From an uncultured Pseudomonadota bacterium (GTDB lineage: Bacteria > Pseudomonadota > Gammaproteobacteria > Steroidobacterales > Steroidobacteraceae): DNA of 64,000 nt. The notes below the pieces were generated by a model. It worked only from the letters and a program-made list of their open reading frames with translations. It was not told the origin of the DNA and did not search any database. A program made the position numbers and the translations under genes. Within the stretch, counting starts at the first letter, position 1, and each line of letters begins with the position of its first letter. The stretch lies in NCBI GenBank assembly GCA_903884105.1, contig CAISDJ010000113.1, positions 62,001-126,000 on the forward strand, written 5' to 3'. Below are positions 35,977 through 45,669 of this stretch, piece by piece.

Positions 35977-36168
35977 ATGATCGTTGCATGCCCAACCTGC
36001 AGCAGACCGGTTGAATGGTCGGAGGTATCGCCTTGGCGTCCCTTCTGCAGCGAGCGCTGCAAGCTGCTTGACCTGGGCGCCTGGGCCACCGAAAAGCACG
36101 CGATCCCGGACGACGGCTCGGGCGAGCTGATCGATGGCGAATCGCAGGATGGCGAAGAACTGCCCTAG
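35977..36168 (+). CDS. yacG: DNA gyrase inhibitor YacG
   Basis: The 63-residue zinc protein has the treble-clef pattern CPTC at 5-8 and CSERC at 24-28, followed by [16 protein letters not shown], which is the YacG signature. In E. coli it binds GyrB and inhibits DNA binding by gyrase. The acidic tail ([16 protein letters not shown]) is usual. It ends the pilD-coaE-zapD-yacG run and faces mutT tail to tail across 51 bases. Confidence 0.95.
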   Translation: MIVACPTCSRPVEWSEVSPWRPFCSERCKLLDLGAWATEKHAIPDDGSGELIDGESQDGEELP

Positions 36169-36219
36169 CGAGCCTCGGACTCACTTGTCCGCGCCTGCAA
36201 AGCCGGCCGCGTCTCCCGG

Positions 36220-36657
36220 CTATTCGGAGAGCGCCGCACCGACGTACTGCAGCAAAGCCTGGACCATCGGCCGATCTGCCTCCAGCAAGTCCACTGCCCC
36301 GAGCTGCTGCACAGGCACCCACGCGAGACTCTGCCCTTCACGCGATTGCGGCTCACCGGAATAGTCTGTCACGCACCACAAGTCGAGTAGTACGACCCGG
36401 TCAGAATAGGTGTATTCGTAATGGATGAGCGGCTGGGCGTGGGCGACATGGACCCCCAGCTCCTCGTGCAGCTCGCGGCAGAGCGCTACAAAGGGTGGCT
36501 CACTGTCTGCTCGCTTGCCGCCGGGAAACTCCCACTTGCCAGCCATGTGCTTGCCGGCAGGTCGCTGCGCGATCAGCACCCGCCCTGCGGCGTCGAACAG
36601 GGCGCCGGCCAGCACGTGGATGGCCGGCGAGTCAACCGAACCGGCGTCAGCCTTCAA
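36220..36657 (-). CDS. mutT: 8-oxo-dGTP diphosphatase MutT (Nudix)
   Basis: The 145-residue protein has a complete Nudix box (GKRADSE, seven residues, RELHEELGV), matching GX5EX7REUXEEXGU. MutT hydrolyses 8-oxo-dGTP to prevent A:T to C:G transversions. The preceding [19 protein letters not shown] is typical for MutT of the secA-linked type. No ATG lies close to the first strand. The TTG at 36657 is the best start: it overlaps the secA stop by 11 bases in another frame, which suggests coupling to secA. A long in-frame extension into secA (to 37254) is a shadow. The yacG-mutT-secA neighbourhood is conserved. Confidence 0.93.
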   Translation of the reverse strand: MKADAGSVDSPAIHVLAGALFDAAGRVLIAQRPAGKHMAGKWEFPGGKRADSEPPFVALCRELHEELGVHVAHAQPLIHYEYTYSDRVVLLDLWCVTDYSGEPQSREGQSLAWVPVQQLGAVDLLEADRPMVQALLQYVGAALSE

Positions 36658-39376
36658 GCGCGCCGTGACAATGCTTGTACTTCTTGCCCGACCCGCAAGG
36701 GCAAGGTTCGTTGCGCCCAACCTTCTTTGTGTCGCGCACGAACGGCGCAACGGCTTGATCATGGCCCGACATGGGCAATTCTTCGGCGGCAGGCTGTGCC
36801 GTGATCGACTCGGGAGCGGCATGCTGCAATTGCATTGCCCGCTCCAGCCGGTGCTGGCGCTCAGCCTCTTCGGCCTGGATCTCTTCTTCACTGCGCACCT
36901 GCAACCGGGACAGCATCGAAACGGTATCGTGCTTGATCCGGTCGAGCATCGCGCTGAACAACTCGAATGCTTCGCGCTTGTATTCCTGCTTCGGGTTCTT
37001 TTGCGCATAGCTGCGCAAGTGGATGCCCTGCCGCAGATAGTCCATTGCCGCGAGGTGGTCACGCCAATGCAGGTCGATCTGCTGCAGCATGATGGCCTTT
37101 TCCAGATGGCGCATGACGGGCACACCGTACTGCTGGACCTTGGTCTCATACGCCGCATCAACAGCGGAATGCACGCGGGCGCGCAACTCGGCTTCGCCTG
37201 CGTTCTTCTCGGTCTCGAGCCAGCCCTTGAGATCGACACTCGCGGCAAAGTCACGGTCGATCGACTGCGTCAGGCCATCGACATCCCACATCTCTTCCAC
37301 GCTCTCAGGGGGCACGAACCGATCGATCAGCGCGTCTCCCACTTCGCGGCGGATGCCGGCGATGGCATCGGCGACATCCTCGGCGGCCATCACCTCGGAG
37401 CGCTGCTGGTACACCACCCTGCGCTGGTCGTTCGCCACATCGTCGTATTCGAGCAGGTTCTTGCGGGCGTCGAAGTTATGCGCCTCGACCTTGCGCTGCG
37501 CACGCTCGATCTGCTTCGACAGCATGCGGCTCTCGATGACCTCGCCTTCCTTCATGCCGGCGGTCTGCAGCCACCGCTTCGTACGTTCAGGATCACCGAA
37601 GATCCGCATGAGGTTGTCTTCGAGCGACAGGTAGAACCGGCTGGAGCCGTTGTCGCCCTGACGACCCGAACGGCCGCGCAACTGGTTGTCGATACGCCGC
37701 GATTCGTGACGTTCGGTGCCGATGATGTGCAGGCCGCCTGCTGCCAGCACCGCGTCGTGACGCTGCTGCCAGGCGGCTTTTGCCAGCAGACGAGCCGCTT
37801 CGTCAGGAGGAGGATCCATCGAGGCCAGCTCAACCTCGAAATTGCCACCGAGCACGATATCGGTACCGCGACCGGCCATATTGGTGGCAATGGTCACTGT
37901 CCCTGGACTGCCGGCTTGCGCGACGATCCCGGCCTCTTTATCGTGCTGCTTGGCGTTCAGCACCTGGTGCTTGATGCTCTGCTTCTTCAGCAACTCGGAC
38001 AGGTACTCGGAGGTCTCGATCGACGTCGTACCGACCAGCGACGGCTGGCCGCGCGACACGCAATCCTTGATGTCCTCGATGATCGCCGCGAACTTGTCCT
38101 TCTGCGTCAAGTACACGAAATCCGCGTGGTCCTTGCGGACCATCGGGCGATGTGTCGGCACGACAACGACCTCAAGCCCGTAAATCTGCTGGAACTCAAA
38201 TGCCTCGGTGTCTGCAGTGCCGGTCATGCCCGCGAGCTTCGCGTACATGCGGAAGTAGTTCTGGAACGTGATGGACGCGACGGTCTGGTTTTCCTCGCGA
38301 ACCCGCACGCCTTCCTTTGCTTCAATGGCCTGGTGCAGGCCGTCGGACCAGCGCCGCCCCTGCATGGTGCGGCCGGTGAACTCATCAACGATGATGACCT
38401 CGCCATTGCGCACGATATACTCGACATCGCGGTGATACAGCGAATGAGCGCGCAGCGCAGCATTGAGGTGATGCATCAGGCGGATGTTCGCGGCGTCATA
38501 CAGGCTCTGCCCAGGTTGCAGCAGACCCGCTTCAAGGAACAGGTCCTCCACCCGCTCATGGCCCGAGTCGGACAGATGAATCTGCCGGCCCTTTTCGTCG
38601 GCCCAGAAGTCGCCCTCGCCTTCTTCCGCTTCCTGGCGCTTGAGACTCGGGGCAAGCTGGTTGATCTTGAGATAGAGCTCTGTGCTCTCTTCGGCAGGCC
38701 CCGAAATGATGAGAGGCGTGCGGGCCTCGTCGATGAGGATGGAGTCCACTTCGTCGACGATTGCGAAAGTCAGCGAGCGTTGGGCACGATCCTCAAGACG
38801 AAACGCGAGGTTGTCGCGCAGATAGTCGAAGCCGAATTCATTGTTCGTTCCGTAGGTGATGTCCGCTGCGTAGGCCGCACGCTTTTCCGCAGTGCTCTGG
38901 CCGCTCTTGATCACGCCGACTTCAAGGCCCAGGAAGCGAAAGACGGGTGCCATCCAGTCGGCGTCACGCTGCGCGAGGTACTCGTTGACCGTCACCACGT
39001 GGACGCCCTTGGCGGGCAACGCATTCAGGTAGGCGGGAAGCGTCGCGACCAACGTCTTGCCTTCGCCGGTTCGCATCTCGGAGATCTTGCCCTGATGCAG
39101 CACCATGCCGCCGATCAGCTGCACATCGAAATGACGCATGCCGAGCGCACGCTTGGCAGCCTCGCGGACCGTAGCAAAGGCCTCCGGGAGCAGTTCGTCC
39201 AAAGTGGCGCCGTTGGCAAGGCGCTCGCGGAATTCTCCCGTCTTTGCCTTCAGTTGCTCGTCGCTCAAAGGGGTCAGGGAACCCTCCAGCGCTCCAATGC
39301 GGCTGACAAGCTTCGAATACCCGCCGATTACCCGCTGATTGCGGCTGCCAAAAAGCCTGGTAAGCCAGTTCGCCAC
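36647..39376 (-). CDS. secA: Preprotein translocase ATPase SecA
   Basis: The 909-residue motor pushes unfolded preproteins through SecYEG. Landmarks are the Walker A region [12 protein letters not shown], the [19 protein letters not shown] helicase motif, the preprotein crosslinking domain, [33 protein letters not shown], a scaffold helix, and a C-terminal zinc tail [14 protein letters not shown] that binds SecB and lipids. The start is GTG at 39376 with CGGAG eight bases upstream. TACAAT at 39419-39414 is a -10 candidate. No secM-like arrest gene is upstream; instead an M23 peptidase gene lies 202 bases away on the same strand. mutT overlaps the 3' end. Confidence 0.98.
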   Translation of the reverse strand: MANWLTRLFGSRNQRVIGGYSKLVSRIGALEGSLTPLSDEQLKAKTGEFRERLANGATLDELLPEAFATVREAAKRALGMRHFDVQLIGGMVLHQGKISEMRTGEGKTLVATLPAYLNALPAKGVHVVTVNEYLAQRDADWMAPVFRFLGLEVGVIKSGQSTAEKRAAYAADITYGTNNEFGFDYLRDNLAFRLEDRAQRSLTFAIVDEVDSILIDEARTPLIISGPAEESTELYLKINQLAPSLKRQEAEEGEGDFWADEKGRQIHLSDSGHERVEDLFLEAGLLQPGQSLYDAANIRLMHHLNAALRAHSLYHRDVEYIVRNGEVIIVDEFTGRTMQGRRWSDGLHQAIEAKEGVRVREENQTVASITFQNYFRMYAKLAGMTGTADTEAFEFQQIYGLEVVVVPTHRPMVRKDHADFVYLTQKDKFAAIIEDIKDCVSRGQPSLVGTTSIETSEYLSELLKKQSIKHQVLNAKQHDKEAGIVAQAGSPGTVTIATNMAGRGTDIVLGGNFEVELASMDPPPDEAARLLAKAAWQQRHDAVLAAGGLHIIGTERHESRRIDNQLRGRSGRQGDNGSSRFYLSLEDNLMRIFGDPERTKRWLQTAGMKEGEVIESRMLSKQIERAQRKVEAHNFDARKNLLEYDDVANDQRRVVYQQRSEVMAAEDVADAIAGIRREVGDALIDRFVPPESVEEMWDVDGLTQSIDRDFAASVDLKGWLETEKNAGEAELRARVHSAVDAAYETKVQQYGVPVMRHLEKAIMLQQIDLHWRDHLAAMDYLRQGIHLRSYAQKNPKQEYKREAFELFSAMLDRIKHDTVSMLSRLQVRSEEEIQAEEAERQHRLERAMQLQHAAPESITAQPAAEELPMSGHDQAVAPFVRDTKKVGRNEPCPCGSGKKYKHCHGALEG

Positions 39377-39550
39377 TCGGAAACTCCGTCAGTGCATCTA
39401 TTCAAGGCCGCGTATTGTACACGTGTGGGGGGCCTATTCCCGGCAGGGTCGGGACGCCGGCCTGCGGCCCCAAGGGTTGGGCCGTAGCAACGGAATTCAA
39501 AGGGGGAAGTCGCCTGAAAGGGGCGTAGGGACCTGTATTTGGGGAACTAA

Positions 39551-39568
39551 GCTACCGCGAGCGGTAGC
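39551..39568 (-). terminator. Hairpin after the M23 peptidase gene
   Basis: GCTACCGC (39551-39558) pairs with GCGGTAGC (39561-39568). It lies 10 bases beyond the peptidase stop on the minus strand and is followed by TTAGTTCCCC, so it is weak as an intrinsic terminator. Confidence 0.45.
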
Positions 39569-39578
39569 CCCAATCCGT

Positions 39579-40499
39579 CTATTTGCCGACGAACGTCATC
39601 GGATTGATGGGCCGCCCGTTCTTGAGCACTTCAAAGTGCAGATGAGGGCCAGTCGAGCGGCCGCTTGAGCCGATCCGGGCAATCGAGTCACCCTTCTGCA
39701 CGGTAGCGCCAACGGCTACCAGATTGCTGGAGTTGTGGGCATACCGCGTGACGTAGCCGTTGCCGTGGTTGATTTCCACGCAACGTCCATAGCCGAACCG
39801 CTCCTTGGACCAGGTGACGACGCCCGAGGCAACCGCCACCACATCGGAGCCTTCCTTGCCGGCAAAATCGAGGCCGGCATGAAAGGCAGTCCTGCCCGTA
39901 AAGGGATCGGCTCGCTGTCCGAAGTAGGATGAAATCCAGCCTTGGGTGACCGGCCGGCCGCCCGGGACGATCTGGCGGCTTAGATTGCGCGTAGAGATCA
40001 GACTCTCAAGCACGGCCAGCTGGCGCTCCCGGTCCTGAAGCTGCCTGGCGAGCCTGTCCAGCATCAAAGAAAGGTCGGGCGCGGCAGCTGCGACGCCATC
40101 AAGCAATCGTTCGGGGCCCCCTTGTGCGGGTGCCGTATCAAAATTGAATTCGCCTTTGTCCAGGTCAGCCATCTCCGTCAACCGCCGCCCAAGCGCATCG
40201 AGCCGGATCACGTCGGCATTCATCTGGCCGACGCGGCTGGCAAGGGCGTCGACCTTTTCCTGGAGCTGGGTGCGGACTTCCTGCACCTGCGCACGCTGGG
40301 ACTCGAGCTGGTGAGACCATTCGAGGACCTGGGAAGAAGGAGTGAGGAAGAAGCCACCGCCGCCGACGCGCATGCCGGCGAAGAAGACAGCCGCAACGAC
40401 AAACAGGAAGACGCTGATGCCACCGGCCAGCGCGAGCCGCCGATCGATCTGGAACTGACGGGCACGCCCGCCGCGATTCGAGTAAAGAATGACGTTCAT
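39579..40499 (-). CDS. M23-family (LytM) peptidase with coiled coil, membrane anchored
   Basis: The 306-residue protein has a short cytoplasmic N-terminus, one membrane helix (about 25-45: LALAGGISVFLFVVAAVFF), a coiled-coil stretch (about 60-165) and a C-terminal M23 zinc peptidase domain. The metal ligands are seen in FHAGLDFAG and HLHFEV, so the domain looks catalytically complete. Such enzymes cut peptidoglycan cross-links or activate amidases in the periplasm. The ATG at 40499 has CAGGA five bases upstream. A class I c-di-GMP riboswitch is in its leader (40598-40697). Position between secA and the lpxC side of dcw is known in pseudomonads. Cleavage specificity is not predictable. Confidence 0.93.
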   Translation of the reverse strand: MNVILYSNRGGRARQFQIDRRLALAGGISVFLFVVAAVFFAGMRVGGGGFFLTPSSQVLEWSHQLESQRAQVQEVRTQLQEKVDALASRVGQMNADVIRLDALGRRLTEMADLDKGEFNFDTAPAQGGPERLLDGVAAAAPDLSLMLDRLARQLQDRERQLAVLESLISTRNLSRQIVPGGRPVTQGWISSYFGQRADPFTGRTAFHAGLDFAGKEGSDVVAVASGVVTWSKERFGYGRCVEINHGNGYVTRYAHNSSNLVAVGATVQKGDSIARIGSSGRSTGPHLHFEVLKNGRPINPMTFVGK

Positions 40500-40597
40500 G
40501 CGATCCTGGCCTCGCAGTGTTTTCGCGCAGTCACGGCATGGGGGCGCGGGCACGGATCAGGCCGACCCAAATCTTCAAGCGAAGCCTCTGGCTTTCT

Positions 40598-40697
40598 CAT
40601 CCTGGTAACCCCGCTATCGTGGTCCGGTAATCGGCCGGACTTTCAGACCGGTGGCTTTGCGTCCCCACCTTTCGATGGGTTTGCCCTGTACAGTGTC
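40598..40697 (-). ncRNA. Cyclic di-GMP-I riboswitch (GEMM-I) in the leader of the M23 peptidase gene
   Basis: Read on the minus strand the leader contains, in order, ACAGGGCAAACC, a GAAA tetraloop closing CCCAT/GGTGGG-type arms, GGGACGCAAAGCC, CCGG with the AAAG receptor side, a GGTCCGG-type second arm and AGCGGGGTTACC. These blocks and their order are those of the Vibrio Vc2 class I aptamer, and the ACAGGGCAAACC segment, which contains the guanine-recognising base, is identical to it. About 100 bases separate the aptamer from the peptidase ATG; that stretch contains AAGCC-AGA-GGCTT and GC-rich segments that could form the expression platform. The promoter must lie above 40700, overlapping the 5' side of the DUF721 gene. 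Confidence 0.95.
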
Positions 40698-40776
40698 GTT
40701 GACTATGCAGAAGAGGCCGCCAAAAGATCAAGCGTCCGCCCCTCACTCCAGGGCAGGCCGCACCGAAGACCGGCTT

Positions 40777-41076
40777 ATGTCGAGTGCCTTCCAGCCCTTG
40801 GGCTTCTCCCTGCCTGCCAAGGTGGCGGACCTCGAAAAGCGAGCCAAAGCCGCCCTTTCCCTCACCGAGCAGGTCCGAGCAAGCTTGCCGGAGGAGCAGA
40901 AAAGTCACGTGCTTTCTGCGAGTTACCGTGACGAGACCCTATCCGTCACCATGGACTCGGCAGCCTGGTGCCCCCAGCTCCGCTATGGAGCGGAGGGGCT
41001 GCTTGAGAGTCTCAAAGCCAACGGTGGGCCGGAATTCGCCAAATTGAAGGTCAGGGTGGGCCGCCGGGGCGTCTGA
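40777..41076 (+). CDS. DUF721 (DciA-like) protein
   Basis: The 99-residue protein carries the DUF721 pattern: SAFQPLGFSLPAKVADLEKRAKAAL at the start and the AAWCPQLRYGAEGLLESL block near the middle, with a basic C-terminus. DciA proteins of this family load or partner the replicative helicase in bacteria lacking DnaC; whether this one does is inferred. The ATG at 40777 is preferred because upstream codons (GTG 40651, ATG 40705) fall in or beside the divergent riboswitch leader and lack family similarity. It is the only plus-strand gene between mutT and mraZ, and sits between secA/M23 and lpxC as in pseudomonads. Confidence 0.8.
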   Translation: MSSAFQPLGFSLPAKVADLEKRAKAALSLTEQVRASLPEEQKSHVLSASYRDETLSVTMDSAAWCPQLRYGAEGLLESLKANGGPEFAKLKVRVGRRGV

Positions 41077-41123
41077 CCAGACATCCAAACGGGCCCAGGT
41101 CGGGCCCGGCGAGCGGGGCCAAC

Positions 41124-42035
41124 CTAGGCCATCGCCGCGGCGACGACGTAGGAAATGGGAGCGTCCCGGACATCGTCATACGTCACCTCTTCCCACGAGG
41201 CGGCGTCCGCGATGATGGCCCTCAAGAGCCGGTTGTTGAGAGCATGCCCCGATTTGTAGCCGCTGAATTCGCCAATCAGGCTGCGGCCCAACAGGTACAA
41301 ATCGCCGATCGCGTCGAGGATCTTGTGCTTCACGAACTCGTCTTCGTAGCGCAGACCGTCCTCGTTGAGAATACGGTAGTCGTCGAGCACGATGGCATTG
41401 TCCATCGTCCCCCCCAGGGCCAGATTGCGTGCCCGCAGGTACTCGTGATCGCGAGTGAACCCGAAGGTGCGGGCGCGGCTGATCTCCTTCAGGAACGACG
41501 TCGACGAGAAATCCATGGTCGCGGTTTGCGACCGCTTCTTGAACACCGGGTGATCGAACTCGATCTGGAAGTTGACCTTGAAGCCGTTGAACGGCTCGAA
41601 CTGGGCCCATTTGTCGCCTTCCGCGACCCTGACGGTCTTGAGGATGCGGGCGAAATGCTTCGGGGCAGACTGCTCCTCGATCCCCGCAGACTGAAGCAGG
41701 AACACGAAGGGTCCGGCGCTGCCATCCATGATCGGCACTTCGGCCGCGGACAGCTCGACATAGGCGTTGTCGATGCCGAGTCCGGCGAACGCGGACAGCA
41801 GATGTTCTACCGTCGAGACCTTGACGTCGCCGTTCATCAACGTTGTTCCGAGCATCGTGTCGCCCACGTTCTCGGCATAGGCACGCACTTCCGCAACGCC
41901 GTCCATGTCGCTCCGGCGGAAGACGACGCCCGAATTGACCGGGGCGGGCTTCAGGACCATGAGGACCTTCTTCCCGCTGTGCAGCCCGACGCCGCTCGCG
42001 CGTATCGTGTTCTTCAGCGTTCGTTGTCGCAGCAT
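41124..42035 (-). CDS. lpxC: UDP-3-O-acyl-N-acetylglucosamine deacetylase LpxC
   Basis: The 303-residue zinc enzyme performs the first committed step of lipid A synthesis. Zinc ligands are in STVEHLLSA (first His) and [17 protein letters not shown] (second His and Asp). The catalytic region includes [16 protein letters not shown], and [23 protein letters not shown] lines the acyl passage. It is the last gene of the dcw cluster, 143 bases after ftsZ on the same strand. That gap contains inverted repeats that could separate its transcript from ftsZ, and TATAGA close to the start is a possible -10. Confidence 0.97.
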   Translation of the reverse strand: MLRQRTLKNTIRASGVGLHSGKKVLMVLKPAPVNSGVVFRRSDMDGVAEVRAYAENVGDTMLGTTLMNGDVKVSTVEHLLSAFAGLGIDNAYVELSAAEVPIMDGSAGPFVFLLQSAGIEEQSAPKHFARILKTVRVAEGDKWAQFEPFNGFKVNFQIEFDHPVFKKRSQTATMDFSSTSFLKEISRARTFGFTRDHEYLRARNLALGGTMDNAIVLDDYRILNEDGLRYEDEFVKHKILDAIGDLYLLGRSLIGEFSGYKSGHALNNRLLRAIIADAASWEEVTYDDVRDAPISYVVAAAMA

Positions 42036-42178
42036 GGAGGATCCAGTCTATAGAGCGGAAACGGGCGATTGATCCGCGATTTCCGGCCACCGCAGGGGAT
42101 GGACGGATAACCTACCATGATTTCGGGTTGCCGGGCTTCAGGCGTCTCCCGAAACCCGGCTCCTGACCCTCCTCGCGC

Positions 42179-43366
42179 TTAGTCGGCTTGCCGGCGCAGG
42201 AAAGCCGGAATGTCGAGCAGCGAGCTGTCGTCGCTCAGAGCGATCCCGTCGCCGACGGCACGGCGGGCAGATTGCGGCTGTTCGCGCTGGTTGCGGATGT
42301 AGGTCGGCACGTTCAGGTCTTCGAGCGTCGGCACGGCCCGACCGGCACGGCCGCCTGCGATTGCCGTCATCTTGCGGCTGTCCGGCTGGGTCTGCACGTG
42401 GATCTCGGCTGGCCGGCCAATGCCCGTGGCCACCACAGTCACGCGGATATCGTCCGTCATATTCGGATCGATTACGCAACCGACGACGACGTTCGCATCT
42501 TCCGACGCGTACTGCTTGATCGTATCGCCCACGATGCTGAACTCGCTGGTCCTGAGGTCAAGGCCAGCAGTCACGTTGATCAATATCCCATGAGCACCCT
42601 GCAGATTGATGTCCTCGAGCAGCGGGCTCGAAATAGCGGCTTCGGCAGCTTCACGCGCGCGGTTCTCGCCACGAGCCGTACCCGAACCCATCATTGCCAT
42701 GCCGGTTTCCGCCATCACGGTCCGCACGTCGGCAAAGTCCACGTTGATCATGCCGGGACGCGTGATGAGTTCGGCGATACCCTGAACGGCGCCTTGCAGC
42801 ACCTGATTGGCAGCCTTGAACGCATCGAGCAACGTGCAGTCGCCGCCGAGTACCGTCAGCAGCTTCTGGTTCGGGATCGTAATCAGCGAGTCGACATGTT
42901 TCTCGAGCTCTGCGATGCCCTGCTCGGCGATCGCACGACGCTTTGAACCTTCCATGTCGAACGGCTTGGTCACGACCGCCACGGTCAGAATGCCGAGCTC
43001 CTTCGCGATCTGGGCCACCACAGGTGCCGCACCCGTCCCGGTACCGCCGCCCATGCCGGCAGTAATGAAGAGCATGTCGGAACCTTCGATGAGCTCGATG
43101 ATCCGATCGCGATCTTCCATGGCTGCCTGACGACCCACTTCCGGGTCGGCCCCTGCACCGAGGCCCTTGGTGATGTTGCAGCCGATCTGCAGGCCGGTCT
43201 TCACTCGCGCGTGCTTGATCGCCTGCGCGTCGGTGTTGACGCAAATGAAGTCGACACCGTCGATGCCGGTGGCAACCATGTGGGCAACGGCGTTACCGCC
43301 ACCACCGCCCACACCGAAGACCTTGATTACCGCGCCTTGATGTTCGGAATCTGCCAGTACAAACAT
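42179..43366 (-). CDS. ftsZ: Cell division GTPase FtsZ
   Basis: The 395-residue tubulin homologue polymerises into the division ring. Its nucleotide site shows [10 protein letters not shown] near residue 19, the tubulin signature [13 protein letters not shown] near residue 107, and the T7 loop [11 protein letters not shown]. The flexible linker (about 317-380) ends in the conserved [14 protein letters not shown] tail that binds FtsA and ZipA-type partners. GAGGGGAA lies six bases before the ATG. The 238 bases to ftsA contain no credible gene; ftsZ promoters are commonly found here, and I see TTTTACGGTTCAGGC-like AT-richer sequence but no clear consensus. Confidence 0.98.
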   Translation of the reverse strand: MFVLADSEHQGAVIKVFGVGGGGGNAVAHMVATGIDGVDFICVNTDAQAIKHARVKTGLQIGCNITKGLGAGADPEVGRQAAMEDRDRIIELIEGSDMLFITAGMGGGTGTGAAPVVAQIAKELGILTVAVVTKPFDMEGSKRRAIAEQGIAELEKHVDSLITIPNQKLLTVLGGDCTLLDAFKAANQVLQGAVQGIAELITRPGMINVDFADVRTVMAETGMAMMGSGTARGENRAREAAEAAISSPLLEDINLQGAHGILINVTAGLDLRTSEFSIVGDTIKQYASEDANVVVGCVIDPNMTDDIRVTVVATGIGRPAEIHVQTQPDSRKMTAIAGGRAGRAVPTLEDLNVPTYIRNQREQPQSARRAVGDGIALSDDSSLLDIPAFLRRQAD

Positions 43367-43604
43367 TGCTGTTCCCCTCGTTGCTTAAGACCAAAAGCCT
43401 GAACCGTAAAATCGAAACCCTGACTCTTCTGGACCTGCTGCCACCGGCTGGTCCGGACTGTGGAGTTCGCCTTCTCGTCAAAGGCCCATTCCGCAGTCCG
43501 CTCCCACCGGTAGCCAGCCACAGGGGCTGCGCCAGGCTCATACATCGCCAGCCAGCCCCCTTTCTCGTCGTGTCCGTGCTTACCCACCTGCCCGCCCTCC
43601 GTGC

Positions 43605-44840
43605 CTAAAAACTCCCCTGAAACCAAGCCTTCATTCGATCAAACAGCCCGCGCACGTTGCCCGAGAGCTGCGATGGCCGACGTCCCCGCAAGTAGTTCTC
43701 GCGCCCGTACAGCAGCAGTCCGACGCCTGTAGCGTGAATCGGATTCCGCACGACCTCGACCAGGCCGGTCAGGTGCTGCGGAATGCCGAGGCGTACGGGC
43801 ATGTGGAACACCTCTTCGGCGAGCTCCACGGCACCTTCCATCTTCGAGCTGCCACCCGTGAGGACGACGCCCGCCGCGATCACTTCCTCGAAGCCGGAAC
43901 GGCGCAACTCTTCGCGGACCAGCCCAAAGAGCTCTTCGTAACGCGGCTCGACGACTTCGGCGAGGGTCTGCCTGGCGAGACGGCGTGGCGGACGGTCGCC
44001 GACGCTCGGGACTTCAATCGTCTCGTCGGAGTTCGCGAGCTGCGACAGCGCGCACGCGTACTTCATCTTGATCTCTTCCGCGAAGTTCGTCGGCGTACGC
44101 AGGCTCACGGCAATGTCGTTGGTAACCTGGTCGCCGGCGATCGGTATCACCGCCGTATGACGGATCGCGCCGCCGGAAAAAACGGCGATATCCGTCGTGC
44201 CGCCGCCAATATCGACCAGGCAGACGCCCAGTTCCTTTTCGTCCTCCGCCAGCACGGCGTAGCTCGACGCGAGCTGCTCGAGGACAACGTCGTCGACCGA
44301 CAATCCGCAGCGTTGCACGCACTTCACGATGTTCTGGGCGGCGCTCTCCGCACCCGTGACGATATGCACCTTGGCTTCAAGGCGCACACCGGACATGCCG
44401 ATCGGCTCGCGAATGCCCTCCTGATTATCGATGATGAATTCCTGCGGCAGGATGTGCAGAATCTTCTGGTCGGCAGGAATGGCCACCGCGCGAGCGGCAT
44501 CGATCACCCGTTCCACATCGTCCGCCGTCACCTCCTTGTTCCGGATCGCGACGATGCCATGGGAATTGAGGCTGCGAACATGACTGCCCGCGATGCCGGC
44601 GTAGACGGAATGGATCTCGCAGCCGGCCATCAGCTCCGCTTCTTCGACGGCCCGCTGGATGGACTGCACCGTCGATTCGATGTTGACCACTACGCCCTTC
44701 TTCAGGCCGCGGGAGGGGTGCGAGCCGATGCCCACCACCTCGATGACGCCGTCGCTGGAGATCTCGCCGACGATGGCAACCACCTTGGAGGTACCAATGT
44801 CGAGGCCGACGATCAGGTTACGGTCGCTCTTTCTAGACAT
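43605..44840 (-). CDS. ftsA: Cell division protein FtsA
   Basis: The 411-residue actin-like protein tethers FtsZ to the membrane. It has the phosphate-1 loop LIVGLDIGTSKVVAIVGE, an SHV-containing 1C domain, the phosphate-2 VDIGGGTTDIAVF and the adenosine motif GVVLTGGSSKMEG. The last residues LFDRMKAWFQGSF form the amphipathic membrane-targeting helix. It overlaps ftsQ by eight bases (ATGTCTAG). Confidence 0.97.
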   Translation of the reverse strand: MSRKSDRNLIVGLDIGTSKVVAIVGEISSDGVIEVVGIGSHPSRGLKKGVVVNIESTVQSIQRAVEEAELMAGCEIHSVYAGIAGSHVRSLNSHGIVAIRNKEVTADDVERVIDAARAVAIPADQKILHILPQEFIIDNQEGIREPIGMSGVRLEAKVHIVTGAESAAQNIVKCVQRCGLSVDDVVLEQLASSYAVLAEDEKELGVCLVDIGGGTTDIAVFSGGAIRHTAVIPIAGDQVTNDIAVSLRTPTNFAEEIKMKYACALSQLANSDETIEVPSVGDRPPRRLARQTLAEVVEPRYEELFGLVREELRRSGFEEVIAAGVVLTGGSSKMEGAVELAEEVFHMPVRLGIPQHLTGLVEVVRNPIHATGVGLLLYGRENYLRGRRPSQLSGNVRGLFDRMKAWFQGSF

Positions 44841-45669
44841 CAGGTTTCACTTCCTCGAGGCGGCGGACGGTGCGTGCGGGTCCGGATGCATTGCCGGTTG
44901 CCACATCGGGTATGACCCCCGCATTCCAGCCGACGGAAAATCCATTGCTGTAGCGCAGATCAACGTAAGTGATGTCTGCGGCGCGTGTGGCGACGAGCGG
45001 ACTCGCCACCGTAATGAATCGCTCCAGTCGCTGCGGCACGTCCTGGCGGCCGAGCCGCACCACGACGCCGTTACCGAGCCCGAGTTCCCACGCCCCTCTC
45101 GGGTCGAGCTCGACTTTCGCAAGCCGCATGCCCACGGCGAGCAGCCGCGGATACGTCTCGAGATAGAGCTTCGCGACTTCGGCTTCGCTGCCTTCCGGAC
45201 CGTCGAGCTGCGGCAGCTCTGGCGGCATGTGGCGGGCATCGCGCAGGAACAGCTCGCCCCGGGTATTGAGGAGTCCGTCAACCCCCCACTTCGCTGCGGG
45301 GACCTGCTCCGTGATGAACACCCGCAGGCCGTTCGGCCAGCTGCGCTCGACCTGCGCGCGATCGACCCATGCAATCTTCTCGAGCGACCGACGCACGCTC
45401 TTCAGGTCGATCGACAGGAACCCGGTCGCGGCAAATGGCGCCACCGCTTGTTCGATCTCGACAGGCGCCACCCGCAGGAACTTGCCCTCGACCTGAACGC
45501 GCTGAACCGGGCGATCAAGCAGGCTTGAAAATAGGCCAAGCAGCGCAGCCGCCCCAGCCACGCCAGCAGCAGTCACTCCCAACCGCCGCCAGTTCAACTG
45601 TGGCAGGCGGATCTTCGGCTCGGCCGCCTTGCGCCGATTGCGATTGCGTGTGCCGAGGAACGCGAACAT
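44833..45669 (-). CDS. ftsQ: Cell division protein FtsQ
   Basis: The 278-residue bitopic protein has a basic cytoplasmic N-terminus, one membrane helix (about 30-50: LGVTAAGVAGAAALLGLFSS), a POTRA domain (RPVQRVQVEGKFLRVAPVEI) and a beta domain (SWPNGLRVFITEQVPAAKW). It bridges the cytoplasmic ring and the septal synthases through FtsB and FtsL. Its start shares one base with the ddl stop (TGATG). Confidence 0.95.
   Translation of the reverse strand: MFAFLGTRNRNRRKAAEPKIRLPQLNWRRLGVTAAGVAGAAALLGLFSSLLDRPVQRVQVEGKFLRVAPVEIEQAVAPFAATGFLSIDLKSVRRSLEKIAWVDRAQVERSWPNGLRVFITEQVPAAKWGVDGLLNTRGELFLRDARHMPPELPQLDGPEGSEAEVAKLYLETYPRLLAVGMRLAKVELDPRGAWELGLGNGVVVRLGRQDVPQRLERFITVASPLVATRAADITYVDLRYSNGFSVGWNAGVIPDVATGNASGPARTVRRLEEVKPDV

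Noticed and set aside
36425-39487. 1020-codon plus-strand frame opposite secA
   Set aside because: Same reason: third-position GC bias of secA keeps the antisense frame open. No domain or ribosome site.
40651-40776. Longer N-terminus for the DUF721 protein (GTG 40651 or ATG 40705)
   Set aside because: These codons fall in or next to the c-di-GMP aptamer read on the other strand and the encoded residues do not match the family start MSSAFQPLG.
43327-43626. 99-codon minus-strand frame between ftsA and ftsZ
   Set aside because: It overlaps the ftsA end and the ftsZ start in another frame, has no recognisable domain and no own ribosome site. It is treated as spurious; the region more likely holds ftsZ promoters.
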